Assembly (NCBI GenBank): GCA_030730365.1
Contig: JANQVJ010000025.1
Location: forward strand, 1 to 60,633
Direction of reading: 5' to 3'
Length of the DNA: 60,633 nucleotides
Source: Verrucomicrobiales bacterium
Lineage (GTDB): Bacteria > Verrucomicrobiota > Verrucomicrobiia > Verrucomicrobiales > DEV007
The notes under the pieces are model-generated. The model did not search any database and had not been told where the DNA came from. It saw only the letters and a list, made by a program, of their open reading frames with translations. This document shows, in pieces, positions 24,982 through 34,025 of the stretch. The position numbers were made by a program, and so were the translations under genes. Positions within the stretch are counted from its first letter, which is position 1, and each line of letters opens with the position of its first letter.

Positions 24982-25674
24982 TTATCCGACGCGAAGTTGC
25001 TCTTCCCGATCTTCCGTGACCCGCTGCACCGGCTGGAACCGCGCGCGACTCAGGATCGTTTCCCTTTCCTGATGGAGATCATCAAGGGCAAGACGCGAGA
25101 CCAGTTCGAGGCGGTGTTTCGTCGCGCTGGTCACCTCGCTGCGGGCGAAGAGCACCGCGACGGCCTCGCGCTGGCGCAACTGGTTGAGGATGCGATACCA
25201 CTGCTGCGTGCGGACCGACTTCCAGTCCGAAGGCTCGCAGTCCCGTCCGTCGAGAAGAAAAAGCGGAAAATTTTCATCCCGCGTCGCGACATCGAGGGCC
25301 TCGACGGCCTGCGTCGCGGAGTCACAACCGACCCAGAGGAGCGACTCAAGATCCCGTTCGGGAAAACTCCCGATCGAAAAGCCCGCCCCGATATCGAGGA
25401 GCATGACGTAGCGTCCTTCGCTCCGCGCGCGGGCGAGGAGCGCCGCCATGATGACTCCCCCGCCCCGCGAAGGACCGCGCCCGATGATCTCGGTGAGTTG
25501 CCCCGACGGCAGACCGCCCCCGAGCGCGGCGTTGAGTCCGTCGAGCCCGGTGACAAGGCGGATCGTCTTTTGCTCGCGCTCCTGCAAGAATTCGCTCCCC
25601 GATTTGATCTGTCGGCCCAGTTGCTTGCGCAGGGACTCGAGGGCGTCGCTTTTACTGTTTCCGGTGAGGGGCAT
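24982..25674 (-). CDS. imuA: ImuA, RecA-like mutagenesis protein
   Basis: The 230-residue protein is RecA-like: TGLDGLNAALGGGLPSGQLTEI is the typical start of the ImuA/RecA core, and a Walker B-like VMLLDIG follows. The position of Walker A reads GRGPSRGGG, without the lysine-threonine pair, so ATP binding is doubtful. In known imuA-imuB-dnaE2 cassettes ImuA assists lesion bypass and interacts with ImuB. It is the first gene of the operon and has a LexA-like box 13 bp upstream. Confidence 0.88.
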   Translation of the reverse strand: MPLTGNSKSDALESLRKQLGRQIKSGSEFLQEREQKTIRLVTGLDGLNAALGGGLPSGQLTEIIGRGPSRGGGVIMAALLARARSEGRYVMLLDIGAGFSIGSFPERDLESLLWVGCDSATQAVEALDVATRDENFPLFLLDGRDCEPSDWKSVRTQQWYRILNQLRQREAVAVLFARSEVTSATKHRLELVSRLALDDLHQERETILSRARFQPVQRVTEDREEQLRVG

Positions 25675-25686
25675 GATACATTAATA

Positions 25687-25700
25687 TGTTTCGATGAACA
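25687..25700 (-). promoter_or_regulatory. LexA-like operator in front of imuA
   Basis: TGTTTCGATGAACA matches TGTTC-N4-GAACA, which I recall as the LexA motif of Verrucomicrobia, at nine of ten positions. It lies 13 bp before the imuA start codon, where it would overlap the promoter or early leader. Control of this cassette by LexA is the rule in other phyla. Confidence 0.7.
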
Positions 25701-25784
25701 GTATTCTTAAAAACACTACCGCGCAAGAAGATCCTCCATTCGGGCCGAACGTCCCTACCCGCGCTGCCGCGCGAATGGTATGGT

Positions 25785-25809
25785 AGCCCTGATCGGCCCG
25801 ATCAGGGCT
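25785..25809. repeat. 12-bp perfect inverted repeat in front of the sulfatase gene
   Basis: AGCCCTGATCGG and CCGATCAGGGCT are separated by a single C. It lies about 110 bp upstream of the sulfatase start and could be an operator, an RNA hairpin or a REP-like unit. Just before it, GTCCCTACC at 25751-25759 resembles one end of the GGTAGGGACG repeat family. Confidence 0.6.
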
Positions 25810-25916
25810 CGGCATCTTCAGATTTCGATCCCACGGGTAAGCCCGTAATGATGCTCCATATCTTCTTGACTCGCCGCACCACCCGTCTCCATACTTTTCA
25901 CATCCATCCTCTGCCC

Positions 25917-27734
25917 ATGAAATCCCTGTCCCTTCCTCTAGCGCTTCTCGCTTTTCTCTTCAGCCTCAGCACGCTGCAAGCCGGGACGACGCAGCCTAAT
26001 GTGGTCATCTTTCTCGCCGACGACGCAGGCTGGGGAGACTATTCCTTTTCAGGCAACACCCAGGTCTCGACGCCGCACATTGACACGATCGCCCGCGAAG
26101 GGGTCTCGATGGATCGCTTTTACGTGTGTCCGGTGTGCTCTCCGACGCGAGCCGAGTTTCTCACCGGTCGCTACCATCCCCGCACCGGGGTTCGCGGCGT
26201 CTCGACGGGGCAGGAGCGCCTCGACCTCGACGAAAAGACTCTCGCTGATGCCTTCAAAGCGGCGGGCTATGCCACGGGCGCCTTCGGCAAATGGCACAAC
26301 GGCTCGCAGTGGCCCTACCACCCCATGGCGCGGGGCTTCGACACCTACTTCGGCCACAGCGCCGGGCACTGGGGTGAGTATTTCGACGCTCCGCTCGAAG
26401 AAGACGGCCGCATGGTGAAGACCGAGGGCTACATCGTCGATGTCTGCACCGAAAAGGCGCTCGGTTTCATCGACAAGCACAAGGACAAGCCCTTTTTCTG
26501 CTACGTCCCCTTCACGACGCCGCACTCCCCCTGGGCGGCACCGGAGAAGAACTGGGCCCGCTTCAAGGACTTGCCCATTTCACAGCGCGCCACCGATTCG
26601 GAAAAAGAGATCGACGACGAAACCCGCTGCGCTCTCGCGATGGTGGAAAATCAGGACATGAACGTGGGCCGTATCCTGACAAAACTACATGAACTCGGAC
26701 TCAAGGAGAACACGATCGTCCTTTATTTTTCCGACAACGGACCTAACTCGATGCGCTGGACAGGCGGGATGAAGGGGAAAAAAGGCCAGACCGACGAAGG
26801 CGGGGTACGCTCGGTCTGCTACCTGCGCTGGCCCGCGAAGCTACCGGCCGGACATGTCGTGAGAGAGATAAGCGGCGCGATCGACCTGCTGCCTACGCTA
26901 ACCTCTCTCACCGGAGTGACCCAAGTCGGTGACAAGCCGCTCGACGGGCTCGACCTCTCCCCCCTGCTCCTCAAAGAGTCTGCCACCTGGCCCGATCGCA
27001 TGATCTTCTCGACCTGGGCCTCGAACATCAGCGTGCGAACGCAGACACATCGACTCGACAATACGGGACAACTCTACGACATGATCGCCGACCCGGGCCA
27101 GACCATGCCGGTCAATGCAAAGGAACCGGACCTCGCGAACTCTTTGAATGAGGCAGTAACGGCATGGCGGAAGGAAATGTACGGTTCGGGCGCCGCCGCG
27201 CCGGGCACCGGCAAAGGCAAGGGCGGCAAAGGCAAAGGCCCGGGGAACGCGGTCGACCCGCGTCCCATCCCGGCGGGCTACCGCGAGTTCCCCGTCACGA
27301 TCCTGCCCGCCCGCGACGGCGACCCGCGCGGAACGGTGCAGCGCAGCAGCAACGCACCGAACTGCTCGTATTTCGTCAACTGGACCAGCACCAGCGACAG
27401 CCTCGTCTGGAACCTCGATCTCGTCACGACAGGGCTCTACGAAGTCACGATAGACTACACCTGTCCCCTCCCCGACGCAGGATCGACGGTGGAACTCAGC
27501 TTTGGCGAAGCCCGCCTCACCGGCAAGGTCGAGCCCGGGTGGGATCCGCCTCTCCACACCGATCAGGACACCCTTCCCCGACCTCCGGCCGAGAGCACGA
27601 TGAAGGATTTTAAAACCCTCACCCTCGGCGAAGTCGAACTTACCGCAGGCAAGGGACCACTCGTTCTACGTGCGCTCGAGATTCCCGGAAAGTCGGTCAT
27701 GGACCTGCGGAGATTGACCCTGACATTGAAATGA
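25917..27734 (+). CDS. Exported sulfatase with C-terminal extension
   Basis: The 605-residue protein has a signal peptide (hydrophobic 3-20, probable cleavage after LQA). The sulfatase domain has LADDAGWGD with metal-binding D35-D36 and the formylglycine motif C74-S-P-T-R with AEFLTGR after it; GKWHNG and DNGPNS are the later metal and sulfate motifs. It should desulfate a polysaccharide or similar ester in the periplasm after C74 is oxidised by a maturase not in this window. From about residue 420 a Gly/Lys linker (GTGKGKGGKGKG) leads to a ~150-residue beta-rich domain that may bind carbohydrate. An upstream ATG at 25848 would spoil the signal peptide, so 25917 was used. Confidence 0.92.
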   Translation: MKSLSLPLALLAFLFSLSTLQAGTTQPNVVIFLADDAGWGDYSFSGNTQVSTPHIDTIAREGVSMDRFYVCPVCSPTRAEFLTGRYHPRTGVRGVSTGQERLDLDEKTLADAFKAAGYATGAFGKWHNGSQWPYHPMARGFDTYFGHSAGHWGEYFDAPLEEDGRMVKTEGYIVDVCTEKALGFIDKHKDKPFFCYVPFTTPHSPWAAPEKNWARFKDLPISQRATDSEKEIDDETRCALAMVENQDMNVGRILTKLHELGLKENTIVLYFSDNGPNSMRWTGGMKGKKGQTDEGGVRSVCYLRWPAKLPAGHVVREISGAIDLLPTLTSLTGVTQVGDKPLDGLDLSPLLLKESATWPDRMIFSTWASNISVRTQTHRLDNTGQLYDMIADPGQTMPVNAKEPDLANSLNEAVTAWRKEMYGSGAAAPGTGKGKGGKGKGPGNAVDPRPIPAGYREFPVTILPARDGDPRGTVQRSSNAPNCSYFVNWTSTSDSLVWNLDLVTTGLYEVTIDYTCPLPDAGSTVELSFGEARLTGKVEPGWDPPLHTDQDTLPRPPAESTMKDFKTLTLGEVELTAGKGPLVLRALEIPGKSVMDLRRLTLTLK

Positions 27735-27801
27735 CGGAAAACGGCTCCGCGACAATTCAAATTCGAAGAAAGCACCGATGCCTCATCGTATCGGCGATTC
27801 A

Positions 27802-29106
27802 TTACCCCGCCTCCAGCCCCGTTAGCGTCGTGCGACCACTCCCAAAGGAATCTGTCTCGACGTTCATTCGCTGCAGCATCGACACAAAGAGATTACACAA
27901 AGGCACGTTCCTAATACCATCATAGGCAAGATGCTGCCCGTGCCGGAATCCTCCGCCCGCGAGCAGAACGGGAAGATTGTCGGTGTTGTGCACATTCGCA
28001 TCGCCGAGGTTGCTGCCATAGAGCACCATGGTGCGGTCGAGGAGACGACTCCCCTCTTCGCTTCGGTTGGAAAGGCGCTCAAGATGGGTGCGCAAGACCT
28101 CCATCTGCCGGCGATCGACACGCTCGAGCTGCGCGATCTTTTCCTTTGATTGACCGTGATGGCTGAGGTTGTGATAGTCGTTGAGCGACTTCTCCTCTGC
28201 GCTTATTTGAAAAGCGGGCGTGGCAAAGCCGTCGACCATGAGAGTGACGATGCGGGTCGAGTCACTCTCGAAGGCGAGGCGCGCCATCTCGAGCATGAGG
28301 GAAAATTTGTCGAAGAAACGGGCCGGATCGGTGATGTCCTCGGGCTCGGTCTCGGTCGTGGATGGCTTCGGCTTTTGCTCCCACTCACCGGCGGTGTGAA
28401 GACGGTCTTCGAGCTCCCTGACAGACGTCAAATACTGATCGAGCCGCGAGCGGTCGCCGGAACCGAGCTGCTTTTGAAATCCCTTCATGTCCGAGGCGAT
28501 CGTGTCGAGGACACTCCCACGCTCGCGCAGCCGGCGCAGTTGCCCCTCGACCTCGGCGGGGGTTCCCTGCACGAACATGCGCCGAAAGAGCGCCGACGGT
28601 TTGTCCTCGGCGGGCAGGAGGACACCGTCACGTGTCCACGAGAGACTGCGGTTCGCCTTGTCGATATTGACCCCGAGATTCAGCGAAGGAAAACGCGTCT
28701 GCTGCCCGAGACGCTCCACCGCAAACTGATCGAGCGAGATCGTGTTGCGAAACCCGCTCCCCGTCGGATCCATCGCCGCGGTGAGGAAGCAGTTCTCCGT
28801 CGAGTGCCCGCCCGTCACGTTCGGATGTGAAAGACCGCTGAAGACAGAGAAGTCTTTCCGGAAAGGCGCGAGCAGTTCGAGGTAGGGCGAGGCCACGTAG
28901 TCCGGACCGGCACCCTTCGGGAAAAAATGCCACGGCAGGACCCCGAGGTTGTTCGAAATCAGGAGCATGCGCTGCGGCGGCTCTGTCGTCTCTTTTGCGA
29001 TGAGTGCCCGCATCCCCTCGAGCCAGGGCAGAGCGAGAGTGACGCCCGCTCCGCGCAGGAAGCGACGGCGATCAAGGGCTGTGGAAGCAATGTGGGGAGA
29101 CTTCAT
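27802..29106 (-). CDS. Tat-exported DUF1552 protein
   Basis: The 434-residue protein has a Tat signal (LDRRRFLRGAGVTLALPWLE). DUF1552 features follow: NNLGVLPWHFFPKG, SGLSHPNVTGGHS and, near the end, VLYGSNLGDANVHNTDNLPVLLAGG. DUF1552 proteins are related to DUF1501 and the alkaline phosphatase fold and accompany DUF1587/1592/1588/1585 cytochromes in PVC bacteria. Here that partner is the preceding gene, 5 bp away. The substrate is unknown. Confidence 0.9.
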   Translation of the reverse strand: MKSPHIASTALDRRRFLRGAGVTLALPWLEGMRALIAKETTEPPQRMLLISNNLGVLPWHFFPKGAGPDYVASPYLELLAPFRKDFSVFSGLSHPNVTGGHSTENCFLTAAMDPTGSGFRNTISLDQFAVERLGQQTRFPSLNLGVNIDKANRSLSWTRDGVLLPAEDKPSALFRRMFVQGTPAEVEGQLRRLRERGSVLDTIASDMKGFQKQLGSGDRSRLDQYLTSVRELEDRLHTAGEWEQKPKPSTTETEPEDITDPARFFDKFSLMLEMARLAFESDSTRIVTLMVDGFATPAFQISAEEKSLNDYHNLSHHGQSKEKIAQLERVDRRQMEVLRTHLERLSNRSEEGSRLLDRTMVLYGSNLGDANVHNTDNLPVLLAGGGFRHGQHLAYDGIRNVPLCNLFVSMLQRMNVETDSFGSGRTTLTGLEAG

Positions 29107-29111
29107 GGGAT

Positions 29112-31628
29112 CTATGGTTCGGTTGGAAGGCCGGTGAAAAGTTCGCTGACGACAAGTTCCTCGATGAGATCACGGACACGGTAGCCTTGATCCGCCGTCC
29201 GGTCGAGGATCGCTTCGACTTCCGGACGATCCGCAAACCGCACCGGAGTGCCGGTGGCGTAGAGCGCAAGATGATGGACGAGATTGCGGGCGAGGAGACG
29301 GGGTTCGTTTCTCAGGATCGCCTTCAGCTCCCTGACATTACCAAACTTGGAGCCATCGAGGAGTTCCCCCGAAGGATCGACGGGCTGTGAAATGTAGTAG
29401 GTGTAGGGGTGCCCCGCCCGGTCGATTCCGGTGACCTTTTCGCCCTTCTCCATCCCGCGGTAATCATCGCGCCACGCCCCCATGATATCGAAATTCTCGA
29501 GGGCGAAACCGACCGGATCAAAATGGGCATGGCAGGCGGCACAGGACTTCACCTCGGTGTGTTTCGCGAGCAACTCCCGCACCGTCGTGGCGCCGCGGAT
29601 GTCGGGCTCGATTGCCGGAATCGATTTCGGAGGCGGCGGCGGCGGACTGCCGAGGATCTTCTCCATCGTCCAGACGCCCCGCACCACCGGAGAAGTTGTC
29701 GTCCCGTTCGAAGTGATCTTGAGCACCGAGGCCTGGGTCATGATGCCACCATAGGGGCTCGCTTCGGGCAGCGCGACCCGGCGCATCGTCGAGCCCTCCA
29801 CCGGAGGCAGCCCGTAGTGCCGCGCCAGCCTGTCATTGACGTAAGTGAAATCCGAATCAACGAGAGTGGTGACAGGCAGATTCTCCTTCACCATCGCGGT
29901 GAAAAAGGCCCGCGTTTCCTTTTCCATCGAACCGACGAGATAGTCGTCCCTGCGATATTCGGGATAGAGTCTGTCGTCGGACTGATCCCGCCGCAGGCGG
30001 CGCAGATTGAGCCACTGGTCGGTGAAGTCGACGACAAACCGGTCGAAACGATCATCCCCGATCAGTCGCGAGACCTCGGCCCGCAGGACATCGGGTTCCG
30101 ACGCTCGCCCCTCGTTGGCAAGTCGGCGCAGCGTCTCATCGGGGGCGGTGCCGGTGAGAAAATGGGAAAGCCTCGCGGCAATGGCATGGGCGTCCCTCTT
30201 TGGTTCTGTCAGGAAAACAAAATGGCCCGAAGAAAGGAAGGCCCCATAGCCGTGTCGCATCGCTTCGGCGAAGGTAGCGCCGGCGGCAAGTTGCTCGTGG
30301 ATGCGCGCCTCGTAGCCGGCGATTACCTCCTCAGGGACCGGAGCCACGGCGGCGCGTTCGACAAAGCGCCGCAGCAGTCGCGGCACATCGACGGCGGGAT
30401 TTCCGGACGTCACCCCGCCCTTCGTAAGCGGGAGGTCATCGTAGAGGACGCGGTGCGAAGCGGGAGGCCACTCGCCCTCGACGACCGGACCCGCCACCTC
30501 GAGCCACTGAATCGCGATTCCAGGATGCCCGTCGGGCGGCATGGGCGGGAAGGAGTAGAAAAATCCGCCGTCCGTTCGAATAAAGGGCACCGGCAAACCG
30601 AGCGGGCTGTATTCAAAGGTCTCACCCTTTTTTAATCGTATCGTTGTCTCGAACACTTTCGGCTCAGCTCCGAGATCCAGCCAGCCGCCCGTCTCGCGCA
30701 CATCCCCCGAGACATCCGGGCCCGAAGGCTGTCGCGAACGAAAACTCATCGCGACCGACTCGGTGGCCGGGACGAGGCGGAATTCATTGAGCTGCCGTAC
30801 TGCCCGTCCTGAAAAGCGGACGTGATAGGCCCCGTCGTGCGGAGCACGGAAGCCGCGCGGGTAACCATAGTAGGGCCAGGTCGCGGAACGAAAAAGCGCC
30901 ATCTCCAGCTCCGGGTCGCGACGCTCTTCGGGCGTCATTTCCTTGAACCGATTTCCGTCGATGGGCACCATCCGGTCCTCTTTCGCGAAGAACATTGCCT
31001 GCCGCTCGCCAAAGGTGTCGAGCCCGGGGAAAAGATCCGTTCCCGTGAAGCGCCACGAAGTCGGGGGGACCGGCGCGTCGCTCACGGCCGTCGCCGCCAG
31101 CAGCGCCGCCTCGGCGGCATTGAGCCAGGCCTCGAGCTGCACCCGGGAAAGATCGAGCAGACGCGAGACCTTCGTGAAGCCGTGCGAATCGCGGTCCTCG
31201 GGCAGCTTGTCACGAATGTCGAGATGCGGCATCGCGAGAAGATCGCGGAGACGGTTTTCATACTCCACCCGGGTGAGCCTCCGCAGGGGCCCCCGCCCCT
31301 TCACCTCGATCTCGGTACGATCGGCGACATGGAGTTCACCGCCTAACAGATGCACTAGTTTTGCACGATCCTCTTTTGTGAGCCCATCCGCCTTCTCCGG
31401 CGGCGGCATCTCGCCCGAGGAAATGCGGTCGTGAACCCGCACCCATCGTGCGCGATTGGCCGCGTCATCGGGAGCGAAGGCGAGATCGAGGAGATTGAGA
31501 TCGCCCTCGCTCGTCTGCTCGTCGTGGCATTCCATGCAATGACGATCGAGAAAGGCGACGATGGCCTGCTCTTCCGCCATGGAAAATGTGGCCCCGAAGA
31601 AGAGAGCAATGGCGCAGACCTCTCTCAT
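29112..31628 (-). CDS. Exported DUF1587/DUF1592/DUF1588/DUF1585 cytochrome-type protein
   Basis: The 838-residue protein starts with a signal peptide (residues 3-18). The PSCyt heme motif is C31-M-E-C34-H35. DUF1587 follows (LRRLTRVEYENRLRDLL), then a ~200-residue beta domain, DUF1595 (about 420), DUF1592 (about 490-620, with FLTGTAPDETLRRLA), DUF1588 (CAACHAHFDPVGFALENFD, a second heme motif) and DUF1585 at the end. Its ATG overlaps the TGA of the IclR gene as ATGA, so the regulator and this gene are translationally coupled. The open frame extends 88 codons further upstream without family similarity. The role is inferred as redox enzyme or carrier in the periplasm. Confidence 0.9.
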   Translation of the reverse strand: MREVCAIALFFGATFSMAEEQAIVAFLDRHCMECHDEQTSEGDLNLLDLAFAPDDAANRARWVRVHDRISSGEMPPPEKADGLTKEDRAKLVHLLGGELHVADRTEIEVKGRGPLRRLTRVEYENRLRDLLAMPHLDIRDKLPEDRDSHGFTKVSRLLDLSRVQLEAWLNAAEAALLAATAVSDAPVPPTSWRFTGTDLFPGLDTFGERQAMFFAKEDRMVPIDGNRFKEMTPEERRDPELEMALFRSATWPYYGYPRGFRAPHDGAYHVRFSGRAVRQLNEFRLVPATESVAMSFRSRQPSGPDVSGDVRETGGWLDLGAEPKVFETTIRLKKGETFEYSPLGLPVPFIRTDGGFFYSFPPMPPDGHPGIAIQWLEVAGPVVEGEWPPASHRVLYDDLPLTKGGVTSGNPAVDVPRLLRRFVERAAVAPVPEEVIAGYEARIHEQLAAGATFAEAMRHGYGAFLSSGHFVFLTEPKRDAHAIAARLSHFLTGTAPDETLRRLANEGRASEPDVLRAEVSRLIGDDRFDRFVVDFTDQWLNLRRLRRDQSDDRLYPEYRRDDYLVGSMEKETRAFFTAMVKENLPVTTLVDSDFTYVNDRLARHYGLPPVEGSTMRRVALPEASPYGGIMTQASVLKITSNGTTTSPVVRGVWTMEKILGSPPPPPPKSIPAIEPDIRGATTVRELLAKHTEVKSCAACHAHFDPVGFALENFDIMGAWRDDYRGMEKGEKVTGIDRAGHPYTYYISQPVDPSGELLDGSKFGNVRELKAILRNEPRLLARNLVHHLALYATGTPVRFADRPEVEAILDRTADQGYRVRDLIEELVVSELFTGLPTEP

Positions 31629-32416
31629 CGCATGAACTCCCCGCGCAAGGCTGAAGAGGCAAGACGCCCCGCTTCTTTCACGACCGGAGCAAGTTCCGCG
31701 AGACGCTCCTCCGGAAGACGCTGACTCGGACCCGAGATCCAGAGACTCGCAATTGCATTCCCCTCCGCGCCCATGATCGGAGCGCCAAGGCAATGATGCC
31801 CCTCGAGATGCTCGCCGACATCCACGGCAAAACCCCGCGCACGAACCGCATCGAGGCACTCGAGAAAGTCTTCGCGATTCGAGATCGTCCATGGGTGGAA
31901 GCGCTCGAAGCTCATTCCCGCGACCACTGCGTCCCGCTCCGCTTCCGGCATGAAAGCCAACATCACCTTGCCGGGACCGCTCGTATGGATGGGAAAGCGG
32001 GTCCCCCGCTCCACATAAAACTTAATCGGAGCGGTCCCGATGACCCGTTCGAGGACGAGGCCCTCGTTTCCGACGAGGATCCCGAGATGCGAGGCCTCCC
32101 CGGTTTGCTCACTGAGCCATCGCATCGCTGGCAAAGCCGCCTCGGCGAGAGGGACATCGTCGAGGACGGGCTGGCTGAGTTGCAGCAGTTTCCCGCTGAG
32201 CCGCAGCCGCTTTTCCTGATCGCGAATCAGATAGCCATGGGCGGTCAGCGCCTGGGTCGTGCGAAAAACAAAATTCGCCGTCAGACCCAGTTCGGCGGCA
32301 ACCTCCGTCTGGGTCAATCCGTCGGACCGCTTCGCGAGGCACTCCAGCACCGCGAGGGCGCGGTCCAGACCGGGGGTGCTGTAGCCCGAATCAATGATCT
32401 CTGCGTCGATACTCAT
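31625..32416 (-). CDS. IclR family transcriptional regulator
   Basis: The 263-residue protein has an N-terminal winged helix-turn-helix (GLDRALAVLECLAKRSDGLTQTEVAAELGL, about residues 12-75) and an IclR effector domain (HLGILVGNEGLVLERV, FPIHTSGPGKVMLAFM, FAVDVGEHLEGHHCLGAPI). IclR proteins sense small carboxylates, aromatics or sugars-derived metabolites. It is the first gene of an operon with the DUF1592 and DUF1552 genes. The start at 32416 (MSIDAEII) was chosen because the upstream extension lies in the divergent promoter region. Autoregulation is likely by analogy. Confidence 0.9.
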   Translation of the reverse strand: MSIDAEIIDSGYSTPGLDRALAVLECLAKRSDGLTQTEVAAELGLTANFVFRTTQALTAHGYLIRDQEKRLRLSGKLLQLSQPVLDDVPLAEAALPAMRWLSEQTGEASHLGILVGNEGLVLERVIGTAPIKFYVERGTRFPIHTSGPGKVMLAFMPEAERDAVVAGMSFERFHPWTISNREDFLECLDAVRARGFAVDVGEHLEGHHCLGAPIMGAEGNAIASLWISGPSQRLPEERLAELAPVVKEAGRLASSALRGEFMR

Positions 32417-32538
32417 TTCTATAACCGTAATGATTCGCGTATATAGAAAGCCGATAAGGATTCGTATGCAAAGCGAAAATTTGCCGCAATCGCGTTCGGA
32501 GAGCCGCCCCAGAGATTGCCTGTCCCTTTCCTCAGGGT

Positions 32539-32605
32539 GGGGGCTTGGCAAGCCCCCTTCCTTGTTCTCCAGACACTCAAGGAGCGGGGCTTGCCTAAGC
32601 CCCGT
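32539..32605. repeat. Two palindromic repeats of the GGGGCTTG family
   Basis: GGGGGCTTGGCAAGCCCCC at 32539-32557 followed by TTCCTTGTTCT, and GGGGCTTGCCTAAGCCCC at 32586-32603 preceded by AAGGAGC. The pair has the same order and spacing as the last two units at 2066-2132. It lies in the divergent spacer between the IclR and GntR genes. Confidence 0.85.
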
Positions 32606-32687
32606 CTTTTCAGGTTCCGCAAATTCCCGATGGCCCCTTGCCGTTGTGTGATATTATTGCTAACACCCCGACGCCCCCACCGTTTCC

Positions 32688-33377
32688 ATGTCTTCTCTCA
32701 CCCCTCACACCCCGAGCCCGCAGCCGCGCTCTGCTGGCAAACATATCGTCGTGCGCGGATTACTTGCTGGACTACTCAAGGGCGAATGGGTCGGCGGGGC
32801 CCGTCTCACCGAAGCGGAAGCAGTGGAAAAATTCGGCGTCAGCCGCACCCCCGTCCGTGAGGCACTCCTCGAATTGCAGGGGCTGGGGCTCATCGAACTG
32901 CGGCGGAACTGCGGCGCGGTCTTCCTCCCCTTCGGCTCCGATCAATTGCGCGAGATCTACGACGTGCGCTCCCTCCTCGAGGTCGAAGCCGCGCGACTTG
33001 CGGCAGGCCGCGTCGACGCGGCAACGCTGCGATCTCTCTTCGACTCCTTCACCGCGATCCGCGAGTCGGGCGGGATCGACCCCGACTGGAAACACGACCG
33101 CACCCTTCATCGCACCATCGCCGCCGCCTCGGGCAATCACCGGCTCAGTTCGGAAATCTCGCGATACGGCGAAGTGATTCAGTCCGTCCGCGAAATCGTC
33201 GGCGAGCAGAGCTACGGCATCCACGAAAAGACGGCCGATGAGCATCTCGCCATTCTTGAAGCGATCCGGCAGGGAGACGCTGACGCCGCCGCCGCCGCGA
33301 TGAAGGCCCACCTCGCACAGGCTTCGGGCTCCGCCGCGAAAGCTGCGGGACTGATGCGCCTGCTGGAGCGCGAGTGA
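32688..33377 (+). CDS. GntR family transcriptional regulator (FCD/FadR type)
   Basis: The 229-residue protein has a GntR winged helix (GGARLTEAEAVEKFGVSRTPVREALLELQGLGLIEL, about residues 36-75) and an all-helical FCD effector domain with the metal-binding D-x-x-x-R, H and H pattern (LREIYDVRSLLEVEA, HRTIAAASGN, HLAILEAIRQGD). FCD regulators respond to organic acids or sugar acids. It is divergent from the IclR gene with a 270-bp spacer carrying repeats. No partner gene follows in the same direction. Confidence 0.9.
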   Translation: MSSLTPHTPSPQPRSAGKHIVVRGLLAGLLKGEWVGGARLTEAEAVEKFGVSRTPVREALLELQGLGLIELRRNCGAVFLPFGSDQLREIYDVRSLLEVEAARLAAGRVDAATLRSLFDSFTAIRESGGIDPDWKHDRTLHRTIAAASGNHRLSSEISRYGEVIQSVREIVGEQSYGIHEKTADEHLAILEAIRQGDADAAAAAMKAHLAQASGSAAKAAGLMRLLERE

Positions 33378-33397
33378 ACGAGGCCCGAGGCCTGAAC

Positions 33398-33988
33398 TCA
33401 CTTCAGCTTCAGCAGGACCTCGTTCCGCCGCATCGGCCCCGGAGTCCAGGGTGGGTCGTAACCGGCGTAGACGGGATCACCGACTGACTCGAGTCCTTCT
33501 TTGGCGATTCGTTCGCGCAATTCGACAAGCTTGGCGGCGCGATCCTCCGCTCCGCTGCGTCCGCTGTAGCGGATCACAGCATATTTGCCGCCGCTCATTG
33601 TCGAGAGTTTCACCGAAGAATCCGCAGGGGCCGGCGCACCCGCTTTGGCGACATCAGCCGGGACGACGAACTGCATCTCTCCCGGAGTTCCCTCGCCCGA
33701 TGCCGGCATAAAGACAGGCGTCGTCATCGCTATCTTTTGCTCCGATGCGTTCTCTCCCGAGATGTATTTAAAGAGCCGACCAAAGCTGCCGTTCTGCTCC
33801 CCTCCCTTCATCGGAGTAGAAACAACAAGGTGCGGTTCGTAGTCACGAATCTCGAAAGGACCGTCCTTTTTCACCAGCTCAAAACTCGCCGTTTCATACC
33901 CGGCGCGGGAGGTCGAGACGAAGACCGTGCCGACGAGAACAAGGATCACAACAGCGCTGATCCAGAGGGAGAGACGGAGCTTTTTCAT
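33398..33988 (-). CDS. SOUL heme-binding family protein
   Basis: The 196-residue protein has an N-terminal hydrophobic helix (about 8-27), either signal anchor or signal peptide. The SOUL/HBP core follows: YETASFELVKKDGPFEIRDYEPHLV, ISGENASEQKIAMTTPVFM, and the closing RNEVLLKL. SOUL proteins bind tetrapyrroles. A role in heme handling would fit the nearby HemQ gene, but the two are not co-transcribed. Confidence 0.88.
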   Translation of the reverse strand: MKKLRLSLWISAVVILVLVGTVFVSTSRAGYETASFELVKKDGPFEIRDYEPHLVVSTPMKGGEQNGSFGRLFKYISGENASEQKIAMTTPVFMPASGEGTPGEMQFVVPADVAKAGAPAPADSSVKLSTMSGGKYAVIRYSGRSGAEDRAAKLVELRERIAKEGLESVGDPVYAGYDPPWTPGPMRRNEVLLKLK

Positions 33989-34025
33989 GCAAAAAATACG
34001 TGTATTGACCCGATCGGGACTCGGC

